Origin: Gymnorhina tibicen
Taxonomy: Eukaryota > Chordata > Aves > Passeriformes > Artamidae
NCBI GenBank assembly: GCA_013399875.1
Contig: VXAZ01002109.1
Span: 345,816 to 409,815, forward strand
Direction: 5' to 3'
Length of the DNA stretch: 64,000 nt
The notes below the pieces were generated by a model, which saw only the letters and a program-made list of their open reading frames with translations, had not been told where the DNA came from and did no database searches. Position 1 is the first letter of the stretch. The number at the start of each line of letters is the position of its first letter. Both the position numbers and the translations under genes were made by a program. Shown here piece by piece: positions 1 to 12,555 of this stretch.

Positions 1-1859
1 AAAGTCCTGAATACAGATCCCTGCCCACAGGCCATAATTAGAAATGGAAATTAGCCACCTTCAAGTGATGGCCTGACCTCCTTGAGTTGTAGTGAGTGAC
101 CGGGCATCATTGTACCAGCTGCTGAAGAGCTCACTTACAGAGAGATAGGTGCAGGTCCTGAGGGTTAAAGCAAGGATCCAAAACCTGAAAAAATAGCACC
201 ACTAAAAATAATGAAGGCTTTGGATGACACTTTTCAAAGCATGCAGCAGGAGATGAACAGATGGAGCCTGTGTGTATTTCCAGTGTTGTGTTTTGAACTT
301 TTAGCTTAGAAGGCCTAGGGGTAAAATTAACACTTAATAAATATGAAGTTTTCAAATATTTATTGCTTTGAAAGAAATTACTCCTAAATAAAAGGAAGAG
401 TTGACACCAGTCAAAATAATCCCAGAGAAACATCTTTGTCCAATCCTCAGGAAACCTTGCCATTTTTCTTACCCTGCTCTCCCGCCTTTGCTTGTCATTG
501 TTTATTTGTTTGCATATCTATGCTCATTTATTGTCAGCACTTAATAATTCATCTCAAATTACCAAGTCTCCATCATTACAAAACATTCACCATCCCTCCT
601 CAGATCAGCTGTACAGGCTCAGACGAATAGCCTGGTAACAAACACAGCATGTACTCTGCAATTTTTGTCTAAATTGCCTTGGCACTTCAGATGAAATTCA
701 TCCTGCATGGCTGTAGCATAAGGAGAGGGGGAAAACCTAAAGGTTAGATTTTTGAATCTTCCTTCTGAGCACCACCAAATGCCTATGTGCAAGGGAGATT
801 GACTTTCATCTTCATCAGCCACTGCAGTGGCAGTTCTGAGTCTTCCAAGCAGCCACCAACAATGATCCTTGAAGACAGCAGAAGATTAATGAGAGCTTGA
901 CCTCTCTGAATGTCAGGCACAGAGTTCATTGTCTCTGGACTCTTTTGTCAAATATAAACATGCAATATGATCCCAATATTATTTAGAACAGAGTATTAGG
1001 GATCAGTAGGGTAAATCTGAATATCTTCAGCAGTATTACCAGCCAGGCAACATTAATCAGCCTAACAATGTTAGTTAGTGAAAGCTGGGGTATGATTTGA
1101 GGCATACTGCTGCACAGAAGAGCAACATACAAGCCAAATCTATCCGTGCCCTGGAACAGCCAACCAGAATGGTGACTCAAAAGCACAACTGAGTCACGGG
1201 CCAGCCTGACTAGGCTGCCCTTAACCCTGCATGCACCGGCACTTGTAGGGCATGGGAGGGTCTGAGGTGAACAAGAGCTTTCTGCTGCCTCTCTGTCCTT
1301 ACTACAGGCAGGGTAAGGGACAACCCACTGCTCCCCGTTTGGCCAGGAGAAGCCAGCAAAAGGTCTGACAGCTCAGATATTAACAAGGTCTGATGGAAGA
1401 GCAATATAGGTCTATCCCACACCAGCCTGAGATTCAGCTCAAATGTTAAAAGGACAGTGCAAGGCCTTCATCAAAACACAAATGTCGCCTGTAAAAAATT
1501 ACAGATTCAAATCTAAAATGTTGTAAGCATGTTGACTCTGTATAAACATTGTGATTCTGATGTCATTAAAAAGAATTACATTCAGCACCCCTCCTCAATG
1601 TTTAATTATCACAAGCGTTGAAGCAAGGCATGTAACACCACATCCCATAGTACTTAATGGGAAAATAACATATTGTCACAGTACTTATGGCAGTCTACTT
1701 CAATTTCATAACATTTTTAAATCAGCAAGGAGGAGGAACATAAAAGGAACTGAATGATGTTGTCAGACTTAAATGGATGCTTGCTGTTACATTTGTAAGA
1801 GTGGAATACCTGAATACAGGGCAGATTGCTTCTTTATAAATGTGTGCAGCAATAATGTC

Positions 1860-2080
1860 AGAGAATGTGTTGTGTAAAGGATACTTAACTGGTCAGCTTT
1901 TTATTCCTTGATTAAAAAAAAATAATGATCTTTTCATTACAATTTTCATAGTGGCAAAACCACATTCATGCTGTGTCTTTGTGGATCTATGTAAAACAGG
2001 CTTGACCCCTCAAGTTACTTTTTAATAATTAACTCTCGCTAAGTTCATTAAACACTAATTGAAGCTACAGAAGAAAAAAT
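1860..2080. promoter_or_regulatory. Candidate conserved non-coding element
   Basis: Contains TTTTTAATAATTAACT (paired TAAT sites, about 2018-2033) and CACTAATTGAAGC, with complex flanks and no repeat seen. Inference only. Confidence 0.18.
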
Positions 2081-2827
2081 TGTGAAGTATATGCAGACAG
2101 ACAGAAACACCAAATGTGATTAAAGATACTGACTGCAGTGTATATGTGCAATACAGTACATGTATTATATAGATTTCAAATTCAATTCCATAGAGATTTT
2201 TAACTCTTTTATACCATGGTAGATTCTACCATGTTCAGTGCTCCTGAAAGTTTTATTTATAAAGAGTTGCAAGCTAAATATCATGGACATCCTAACCAAT
2301 AATCTTTGGAAAGATATAGCGAAGTAGACTCCAAACTATACAAGATGCAGCCCCTGAAACATCTTTCAGTGCTTTGAAATGAAATAAAAAATGAAAAAAG
2401 AGAATCAACAGTCTTGAGAGTCCATGTTTTCAAATTGAATATAATTTGCAGATTTATATAAAAACATTAATTTAAATATATATTTAACAGTTTTCAGTGC
2501 TCAAAGACAAGTTACTGAAAGTTCATTTTATTCATTCAAGAGTAAAAAATTAGAGGTTTGTGTTAATCAAGAAAAGGAGCATTTCATTACAACTAGGTCA
2601 AATAATATGAGCTGAAATATTAGAGCTCACTGCTTTTCCAGCCTGTTACTCCTCAGAACCCAACGCATTTCAAGTTTGCATTCAGACTCCAACAAAGGTA
2701 TCACACTTGCTCTTCCTAGTTACTGTGCCCATGGACTTCTCCCACCCACTGCCAAAACACAGAAACTGCTTCCCTGAGTGGCACAATGCTCAGACAGAAT
2801 TTCCTCAGACAGACAGAAAAGAACTGA

Positions 2828-2940
2828 GAGTATAGGTCTGGGTCTCAGGAGACCAATCCTGCCACAGCCTGCTGCATGACTTAGGGCAAAACAATCAACT
2901 CCCCTGCCGCAGCGTTAACGTTAGCGGTAATGAGTACTGC
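2828..2940 (+). repeat. MIR-like fragment, weak
   Basis: Text such as TCTGGGTCTCAGGAGACCAA then TGCATGACTTAGGGCAAA resembles the MIR/CORE-SINE body (tRNA-derived head and 'GTGACCTTGGGCAA' core). Diverged; low certainty. Confidence 0.25.
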
Positions 2941-5034
2941 TGCTATGCTAGAATGTAAGGGCTCCAAATCTGAGCTTCCTGAGCCCAGGTGTTTCCTATC
3001 CAGTAAGACATTTGCAGAAGAGATGGGTTCAGAGCCATGTTACTCAGGCTTGGCGTGAGTCCAATGAATCCAATGAAGTTGAGGATCTCGCCAGTATCTG
3101 GTAGTTGGTGGCTTACTAAGTGAGGCTCCAGTTTCATTAGGCTCCTCTAAAGATTAGTGTAACAAAAACAATGTAGAATGAGAGAACAAAAAGGGCCTGT
3201 GAAATTCTAACCTTTTGAAAAATTCACATCAATTGGAATGGACTTCAGCTCCACTGAATGGACTTCAGTTCTGCTCTTTGATCCTGCCTCCACAAACTCA
3301 TCCTTGTAACTTTTCAGTATTCTGATTCTAAGGATATTATAGGAAAGAAAAAGGCAAGAATAAACTAATGGAGCTGAGAAAAAGCTAGAGAAAAGCAAGG
3401 AGCTCCATCAGTTGTGATGGTCCCAGAGATTTTATAATCTATGTCAAAAGAACTCTATCTGGGAATGCTTTGAGATCCTTAATCTAGGAACCTGTGCTTC
3501 TTGCACCTCAACAGGGGCTTTGCCAAAAACTTAAGTCACTTAGATGATACCTACATAGATTGCTAGGTCACTCCCACACCCATTTCCACTAAATTATACA
3601 GTCAAACTTTGCATTTTCCCCAGCAGCCAAAAGCACAAACGTGACAGTTCTGCTGGAGTAGGAGGGGAGTTCTTATGCAAGGAAGAAATGGGGCACTGTG
3701 TTCACCCCACCGCTCCTGGGAGTGCACTTGGAAATCCCAGGTGGATGAAATCTTGCACGAGGGGAGTGACAAGTGCTTTTCTCCCAAGCCACCACAGCTA
3801 GAGCCAACCTCAGGAAGGTCCAAATGTACAAGGCAATGTACACTCAAGGCTCTCCCCAAGTTTCTGTACATTATGCACTATTGTGCAGTAATGGGAATGC
3901 AGAGTTACTATTGGAAACATTGCAGTATCGAGAAAGTAATTTCTCATTTTCATAAGTAAACTGGGTCAGTAATTTTCCCATTAAAGGTAATGCATATCTT
4001 AAGAAATGGTAAAAACACCACTGATTGAAATCCAAGAGAACAAAATTATGTCCAAATCACAATATTTTTACTTCTGTCTAGTCTTACAATATTTCAGTTG
4101 GTAAACAACCGAACTTTTCTTAGTTTAAAAAAATATCTATTTCTGGATTTAGTTACACTTAGTCAGTGAAACCACTGCTAATAACAGCTAGTCTCTCATT
4201 ATTTGAATAAAAGAGTTTCACCACAGTTCATAATAATAGAAGAATAAAAGAAAAAAAAAGTAAAAGTGAGATGCAGAAATTCCTTGGAGGTTATACATGC
4301 AAATTGCCTTGAATCTGAACAACACTTCAACAAGAAAAGCAATATTTTGGGACAACAGTTCTGCTTTTGTAATGAGCCTGTAAAATTCATTCCACTGAAA
4401 TAGCTACAGGTATATTATACCCCATGAACTATTACAAAATTAAACTTCATAAGCAATATGCCAGTGCTTTGTGTGATGCATTTGCTAAAAGAATCATTCA
4501 ATTTATCATGTTTTCCTGAAGCGTTATGAGACAAGATCTTTGAATAAAACTCATTTCATTAGGCTACCTTGTTACATGGGAAGATAAGATCTACACTTGA
4601 CTAAAGACATCATTCCATCATGCCCATAATCACCCTACCTGGAGAAGTAAACATTCAGGACCTTAGAAAAATAGCATTGCACTGCCTCGCTAATGGTACT
4701 GAAGGAATACATTAAAAAAAAGGTCCAGATGGACATGGTGGAAAATTATCTGAAAGCAAATTCAAGTACACAAAAAACTCTTCTGCATGTACTGGGGACA
4801 AGTTCTTTTGGCCAGGCATTCACCCCAGCCTGGGCAAATAGCATAGAGCAGTGCAAGATGGTTAAAAACCCAATCAAGGGGCACTTACTGCATGGTGCTT
4901 GCTTTGTTTGCCCATGCCAGTTTAAAAAGTATCAAACATCTCTGTCCACCTAGTCCTCGCTAGGAGGATCTTGCTAGACTACTTATAATGACACTCATAT
5001 TTTCATAGCTTATTTCATTAAATACTCCTGAAGG

Positions 5035-5165
5035 AGATCTGAGTTCTAGTCCAAGCTGTGGCACAAATTTCCTCTGTGGTTTCAGGTTTAATTTTTTAGT
5101 GCTTCAGTTTCTCAGCCTATTCAGAGGAAACAGAACTGATAGTTTGTACCTGGACAGTAGGTGCT
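5035..5165 (+). repeat. MIR-like SINE fragment
   Basis: GATCTGAGTTCTAGTCCAAG, then CTGTGGTTTCAGG, then CTTCAGTTTCTCAGCCTATT follows the order of the MIR consensus (GGTTCGAGTCC; GTGTGACCTTGGG; CTCAGTTTCCTCATCTG). An ancient amniote SINE. Confidence 0.45.
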
Positions 5166-8100
5166 GTGGTGATATTTTAGGTCATATGATGCATTTAGAT
5201 ACCTGGAAACAAACAATTCACTGGTCACAGACTTTGAAGTCCTGATGCATTTCTTCATTTTTACTTTGTTAAAGTGTTATGAGGCTCAACACTAAATATC
5301 TCCCTGCCTGCTCTTATGTGAATGAAAGGTAGCTCCAGTGAAGTCAACACATTCAAAGCCAAGGCAGAAGCAGAGCTCTGGCTTAACAAACTATATTTCC
5401 TGTTTCGTATGTAAAGGTCGGCCTCATGTCACCTCAGGTGGTATAAAATACAGAAAACCTCATTTCCAGAATTTCCCTAAGGAAAGTCACCATCCCAAAA
5501 CCTTTAATGAAACATGGGACAAGACCAACACGCAAATTCAAGGTGTTTCCAGACAGAATATTTGGTTATTCTCATGTGCCAGGACTCACGCTGATGGCCA
5601 CCCAATAGTTTGGTGAGAAATCTGGAAATCTCCTTTTATTTTCCTGGCTTACTTTTAAGCCAGATAAGTTCCTCAGTCGATCTCGCTATGCAACTGCACA
5701 ACTGTTCTGGACAGCTCTGAATGGAGAAGACAAAAGCACATTATTGTGAAGGAAACTGGGAATGGTTTTATATGGTATTGCAACAACTTGTTCTGTTACA
5801 ATTGTAAACAGGATTCTAGGTGGACCATTAAATATGTTCAGAGAGATTTCTTCCATTGCTCTTTCACATCTAAGCTGCAAGACTCCACTTTTTTCAAAAG
5901 CATTTTTAATTATGTTGTTTTGATGAGCCCTTGTTTCTGAACACCACAAATGGGTCTGGTAAGGGAGATAGTTTTCTATCAAAAACTATTTCTGGAGAAA
6001 AACATAAAGAATATTTTAATTTCCTTCAAAATTCATTCCTCTGGCAGTGAAAACAGGTACATTTATTTTTGGATATTACTATTTTTGCCTTTCCACATTT
6101 ACTTTTTTTTCATGCTCTTCCCCTCTTCCTCCTTTATGTCCTTTTTTCCCATTTTGACAGCAGGAAAGAGAGAATGGAAAAGAAAAAGTGTCCTCCATTT
6201 TTTAGGGAAAAAAAAGTTCTATCATATATGTGATATACATGGATACTACTTCTAATGAAGTAGTTGCTATTTTCCTGCTGAAAATAGCCAATTTTTACCT
6301 ATTCTCAGGTCTTGGTAAATATATAATTTTACAAAAAATCACTCTGATCAGCTATTCCTGACACTTAGTTGCAGAGCACTTTCATACCCCTTATGAGGTT
6401 ATTACCCAGCAAATAAATACATTTAACTCACAGAAGCTGTGGATGTAACCCCAGGTGTATTTTTTTGTCTTTGCCTTTTGCCTAATCCTCACACAAATTC
6501 TTGCTCCAAACTAAAGAGAACCTAGCAGCAAAGTTTCTCCCTTAAAATCCATGTAAGAATAAGTTACAATTCTCCTAATGATACGTGCATTTAATTCTCA
6601 TCAGTACTCATGCTGGTATTCATTATATGGGTTTTTGATTCAATAGTATATATGTCAGCCTGTGTGAGAATCTGTTCTGGAAATTTTAAATTGACTCCAA
6701 TTTCAAAATAGCCAGCAAGAAGTGAGTTGCTTTTTTTTTTTTGAAGTCCTTGTTTGATGAGGTGCCTGAAGGAAATGCATTCCCTCTGTCCCAGCTAAGC
6801 CGTAAGAATCCAGGGAGAAGCAAAAGATGAAAAAGCAAGTGAGCAAACCCCTTCAGAGAGCTGCATGCTTTGCTGATGGTAGAATTTGAACACAGCACAA
6901 AGAAAGGGCTCAGGGACAGAGAGTTTCCATTTATACAGGTCGGCATTGTGACAGAGAGCTATTAAAGGCACTTAGTCTACACTGTGCATTGTTTGATGAA
7001 GAAATTATATTTTTACTACTAATGTTCTTCAGTACTTCGCTGTGGGTTTCTGATATGGATTTCACCAGGATTACCACTGTTATGTAAGGCACATACATAT
7101 TCAGCTGAAAGACAGAAGAATGATCTTTTATGGTAGGAACCAAAGAAAGGCAAAGATCTAAAAAGCCCAAGAAAAACATAGCTAACTCACAAAGCACTTG
7201 ATTTTTTAGGATGGGAACATCACACCTGGACAGATGGCTCTGTTCTAAAACCCTCCTTCAGGTGCCACCACTGATGGCCGCTTCTGAAGCTCTGAGGACA
7301 GGGATAATATCTTAACATTCACTGATGCCTTATAGTCATCAGGCAGGTCAGGCAGACACATTTTAAAGACTCAAGATCCTGTCTTATGAAAGAGAAGAAA
7401 ACATAAACACACTGTCAGAAAGAGACTGAATATTAAATGGGAACAGAACATGAAGAAAAACAATGAGAAAGGTGGCAAGAAATATAACCTCATGAAAATG
7501 TTTTCCAGCCTTTTACAAATTACAATCCCCGAAACATTTTCCAGTGGTGCTGCACATCCTTGCATGATGAATTCAGCATTATTAACAGTAGGTTTGATTC
7601 TCTTGGTTACTTTCTGTGATTCTCTTAGAAACAGTCCATTGACCCTCAGGGTCCACTGGTAACCACTGTGACAGTATAATTATGATTTACTAAGTGCGAA
7701 GGGACAAATTTTCAAAGACCAGGACTGGAATTTCGCTTTGTAAATGGAAGTAATAATATTCAAAGTAACACAATTATATCCAAAGGTGGTATGCTTAGAA
7801 AATGTAGCAACACATAATTTCTTAATCATTTACTATAAGTGTCTTTATACAGGAACAAGATCCTCCTACAAAGAATTCTCCTTTACTGTCATACTGAACT
7901 CTGCCTGTCTTGTACTCGGCAGCATTATATATATACTTTTAAGTTAAGAACTAGCCATATGATACGAGGCCATATCCTCAGCTGGAGTAAATCAGCTCTA
8001 CTGAAGCAACAGAGTTGTGCTGATGTACACCAGCTGAAGTTCTGGCCAATTTTTCAAAATAACAAGTGCTTTGAAGTGACCAGAGCTACAGCTTCTTAAC

Positions 8101-8447
8101 AACCTGATATAGCAGATGAATGTAAATCTCACAAGTCATTGCAAGATCCTGATCTCCCATTTCTATTGAAAATAGAGCCATCACAAAAGTGATGTATGGC
8201 ATCTCATTTTTATTGTCCATGAGGAGGGTGCAGGTGAAAGGCAGCAAAGGGCAGCGAGGGTGTGGGGCTAGAGTCTGTTTCTGAAACTGCCAAGACAACA
8301 AAACTGTAGGTGTCAGCTTACCTCCAGTTCATGCTGTCTCACACAAGCCACCTGACCCAGGTGAAGGTCACGTCTCTGTCACTTGGAACTTCAGAGTCAT
8401 TTACATTTATATGTAATTGGTTTTTGAGTGTGCATGTGTTCAGAGGA

Positions 8448-8700
8448 GCTCGATGGCTTGGGAATTGGTAATAGGATATCAGAGCCTGTCGCCAAAAGGC
8501 CTCTAGTTCAAAACCAGAGAAGTTATTGGAGCAGCCAAAAGGTGCTATGTTCCTGCTAGCTGCTCTGCAGCTTAGGTGAAATGAGTTGAGGATTTCAGCC
8601 TAGACACGTGTCTCTATCAAAAAATAGTTCTGTTGCTGCACCTGTCAGAAACGACATCTTGTGAATATTGTCAACAGAAAGGTCAAGGACTGGTGGTGTG
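8448..8700 (+). repeat. Possible tRNA-derived SINE
   Basis: GCTCGATGGCTTGGGAATTGG at the left end resembles a pol III A box and CTAGTTCAAAACC, about 45 bp later, a B box (GGTTCGAANCC). This spacing is normal for tRNA-derived SINEs. The body is unfamiliar, and no target duplication was identified. Confidence 0.3.
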
Positions 8701-9904
8701 AGTGTGCAGATGACCTCTTCCTCTCACCCTAAACAGTTAGTTTTACAGGCAGACTAAGAGACACGCTGCTGGAACAGTGCAGGAAATGTCACCCAGCTGC
8801 TGCCCTTGCTAGTAGTCTTCTGGAGGTTAAAGCATGACATCAGACCTGTGGATGTTAAACCTCATGCCTTTCAGAATCATTTTAAAAGCCTGAATGAAGT
8901 GCTGTGATGACAGTAATAAATAAACATGCAGAGAGACCTATATAACAGGCTTCGAAAAAAGCATTTGCAAAACATGTGGCTCAGTGCTCCTCTCTTACTA
9001 AATTTTGCTGACAATGCCAGCAGGTGCCTGGTGGCAGAATTACTGATTTGTATTTTTTTTTTTCCCTAGCATCTATTTTACTGACTGTTTGGGGTTTTTT
9101 TTCCCCTAGATCCATAGGATTTATGCCCTTCACTAAGCACCTGCTTCCCATATAGAAAATAAATGATTTGGGTTTGTCTGCCTTGCAGCCGGATGAAGAG
9201 AAGGATGGAAGTCCAACACACCTATTTAGCTACCAAGAATCCCAGTGTAACAGAAAGCCTTAATTAGGATCCTTGACCTCAGCAACACAAGTTAAAACCT
9301 CCCTCTGTGCTGCAGCAACAGGCTGAGCCAGTCATCTTGCACTGAGCAGCATCAGCAGAAGCCCAGCAAGAAATGCAACTTGTCAAGGCTTTCACTACTC
9401 TCCTCTCCTTCTGAGACAGGGTAGGCTCAGCTGGGAGCAGGCTCACCTCCCCCTGCTTATGGATGACAACGCACACACTAGTCACAGAAGGCACAGGCAT
9501 ATCCCTAAATCGGGTAGGTGGGGTAGAAAGACAGCCATCTAGCCATGACAACACAGAGTTCAAAGCTGGGTAGCTCATTAAGTATATGCCTTCTTACTGT
9601 GAGTGTTGTTAAAGCCAGCTCCGAATTACCTGTTCCTCTGGATCTGCAGTTACTGGTGCGTAAACTGAGTGGCAAAAAAGCTGATAAGGATCTGTCTGTA
9701 GGAGCTTCAGTCACCTCTCTAGACTGAAGTGCACCTGTACTTGCAGAGGTGAGGCTTTACACTATTGAGGTATTGAAAGGGGATCCAAGCCCTTCACTCC
9801 TCACACATCAAGAGAACTTGGACACAAGTCAGAGCTTTGTATCTGGTCTTGTTTCAAGTAAACAGTCACCTCTCAGAATTTTTTGAAACCTCAAAAATAT
9901 CCTT

Positions 9905-10395
9905 CCTGTGCTGTCCTAGGTTAAAATATAGATGTATTCAAGTATTCTATTACCACCAGCTGTGGGCCATTAGCTGTTATCGCCTGCTAATGACCCACCC
10001 CTGATAACAGACAATGGGCCATCAAGAAACCCCCACATGACTCATGGACTTATCTCATCCTACTGTGAGATGCTCCACCCAGGAGGGAGGAGCCAAGCAT
10101 TCCCACCTGGATATAACCTGCCCTCAGAACTGCCTAACTTAGCCCTGTCTACTGAATTACCAGCGGACAAAGCTACCACTGGACTTTCATCTGGAGACCT
10201 TCCGTAGGATCATCACTCCAGTTGAGCTACTTCATCTGGACTGCTACCACCACTCTAACAGGGTGTCAGGTTGTATCTGACTTTGTCAGTGCTTTTCCTT
10301 ATATTATTTCATTTGTTTCTGATTTTATTTTCCCATTAATTTAGATCCTGACTTGTGATCTCCCACTGGTTTGTTTTCAAACCAACACATGTGCC
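9905..10395 (+). mobile_element. ERV-type LTR, degraded, plus strand
   Basis: Resembles a second avian LTR family: GGTTAAAATATAGATGTATTC near 9920, AACAGACAATGGGCCATCAAG near 10005, a TATA-like GGATATAACCTGCC at 10109-10122, CATCACTCCAGTTGAGCTACTTCATCTGGACTGCTACC in pieces near 10210-10250, and CAGGGTGTCAGGTTGTAT near 10258 before a T-rich polyadenylation region. Boundaries are approximate. The order upstream region, TATA box, downstream R/U5-like region supports an LTR read left to right. No flanking viral genes. Confidence 0.6.
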
Positions 10396-12454
10396 TACAA
10401 CTGAGCACCTAAGCTCTACTGCACTTTGGGTCTCAGAGCAAGTAAAAAAGATGAAAATATCTTTCTTGTTATTGCCTTGGGAAATTTCCATATCTTCATT
10501 CTTCTGTGGTTGTTTGTACACCTGCACAGATGATCAAACACTTCAGATGTATTGAAAACAGCAAAAGCTGAAACAGATGTACTGTGGCAAAGCAGGTGGG
10601 TTATTAACCAACAGTTATTAACCAAATCTGGTGTCTGGAAGGAGCTGGTAAGCACCTCCCTTTCTGAAAACAGAAGTTAAAATGGTTCCCTGTTTCTAGT
10701 GACTAGCTGAGTTCAGACTTACACAAAATTAACCAAAAGATATTTAAGAGGGCAAAAGCAGTCACAACAGTAATTACTGGCATGAGCAGCTGGATGCCAT
10801 TCCCATTGATAGTCCCAACATCAAAAGTATCTACTTGTTTGCCAAGTTACTTACAGGCAGCTCAGGGGCAGATAGATAAAGACCAGTTTACTTTCAAGTG
10901 GATTTCCTAATCATAGTTTTCTCTCATTTCTGAAACTGGCATAATTTCTGCAGCTGATACACTGTATCATTAGGTCAACTGTCTGTGGTCACTACACCAT
11001 TATACACACTGAATAAATATTTGGGGACTATTGTAAATTGCACCTTACATCGTTTCCTACTTGTTTACTGAACAGCTCTCCGAAAGGTGTCTGAGGGAGG
11101 TTTATTAGTGTACTTTATATTACAGTAGTATGTACAGGCTGGTATTAAGCACTATTCAAGCATGGAGCAAGAGAAAGTCCCAGGTCTTACTTTTCACATG
11201 CAAGATGGTTAGCAGAGCACTGGGTTGGGAGACCAGGCAGTGGCAGAGGCAAGGAAAAGCCCAAGAGCCCCAGACACCTACTCAGCATCCTCCCTCCTGG
11301 ACCTGATTCATGCCACTGAGTCTTCTTCATGCTGGAACCCCTTGTCCTGTTTGCTTTTCATTAGTCTGCGGTTAGTGTAATGCCTAGAAAAGCCACAAGC
11401 GGGATGTGAATAGAAAGTTTTGAAAAAGAGAAACTCCCTTTCTCTTTTCTCTGCAGGTGCTCAAATATTAGCCACAGCATAGACAGGTGACTAGATCACC
11501 CCACCACCTTGTGTGGTTCCAACCCCAACGGAGTTGTGGCCACAAGCAGCAAAACAACACTGCATATTCCTCCAGCTCACAATCTCCATTTGCAAATGCT
11601 GCATGTGGGCCTCATTTATCCTGAAATACTGCAGCACTGTTGGGATTTCCATGTGTATAACCAGGACACATTACAAGAATCTAATGCTGAAAGCAAATTG
11701 ACAATTTAGAAATTGAAAACCATCTTTTTCCTCACTATGGGACAGAGGAAAGCTATTTGGTCTAGATCCTTTTCAAGTAATAAATATATGTTGCACTTGT
11801 TCAAGTTGAGCTCTTGGCAATAATGCTATACAAAATATTCTGTCTAGCTGTGCTCACACACAGTTAAAGGAAACTGTAAAGTTTTTGGCAATTTTTTGTA
11901 GAAAATAGGTACAGCATGATAGAGTGAAATGGCCATGTGTAGCTAAGCTACTCAAGCACAGTCAGCTAGAAACTGGCAATGGTTTAATTCAGAGGTTATT
12001 AGCAATACTATCAGGAATTATCTTTGACTTAGCATCAGGGCGACAACATCATGCCAATTCTGAAGGAAGCAACCAGTGTACCAGACTTTATATAAAAAAA
12101 CCACTGTTCACAAGATGAAGTTTTCCATCTCCTTTCACATTAGTAAGCAAGTAAGAACAAGAATCTATTATTGAGGCACTGTAAGAAGGTAGAATTTAAA
12201 GACTATCAAAGACGAGAATCTGGAGGACACAATCTGAAATGGAGGAAATACTGAAGGAACTTGAAGTACTTAGAGAATAAATATAAGAAACTCAGTAAGA
12301 GCCTTAAAATGCATAAACGTTTTCCTGTGAAAAGAAGATAATCTCTTCCTCATAGCTGTGTTTGAGAACTTGCAAATTGTGGGCAGAAATAATGGATGAA
12401 ATGATTCAAGATATATCTAGGAGTCTCCTTCTAAAAGCAGGGACCATGGAGCAC

Positions 12455-12555
12455 CAGAACAGACTGTTTGATAAGGCCATGGTGTTAGCATCACTGCAAC
12501 TTAGATAAACACACACCAGAATGAGACAGACACCATGGTCCCTTCCAGTTCTATG
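12455..12555 (+). repeat. Possible worn CR1 tail
   Basis: ATGGTCCCTTCCAGTTCTAT followed by GATCTCC resembles the CR1 3' end before its terminal repeat. Short and diverged, so tentative. Confidence 0.25.

Larger units (their letters stand above)
1..8447. other. Intergenic, gene-free
   Basis: AT-rich unique sequence. Only MIR-like pieces near 2.85 and 5.05 kb and one candidate conserved block near 1.9 kb were noted. Open frames here are all under 115 codons, overlap on opposite strands and lack known motifs. Confidence 0.7.
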
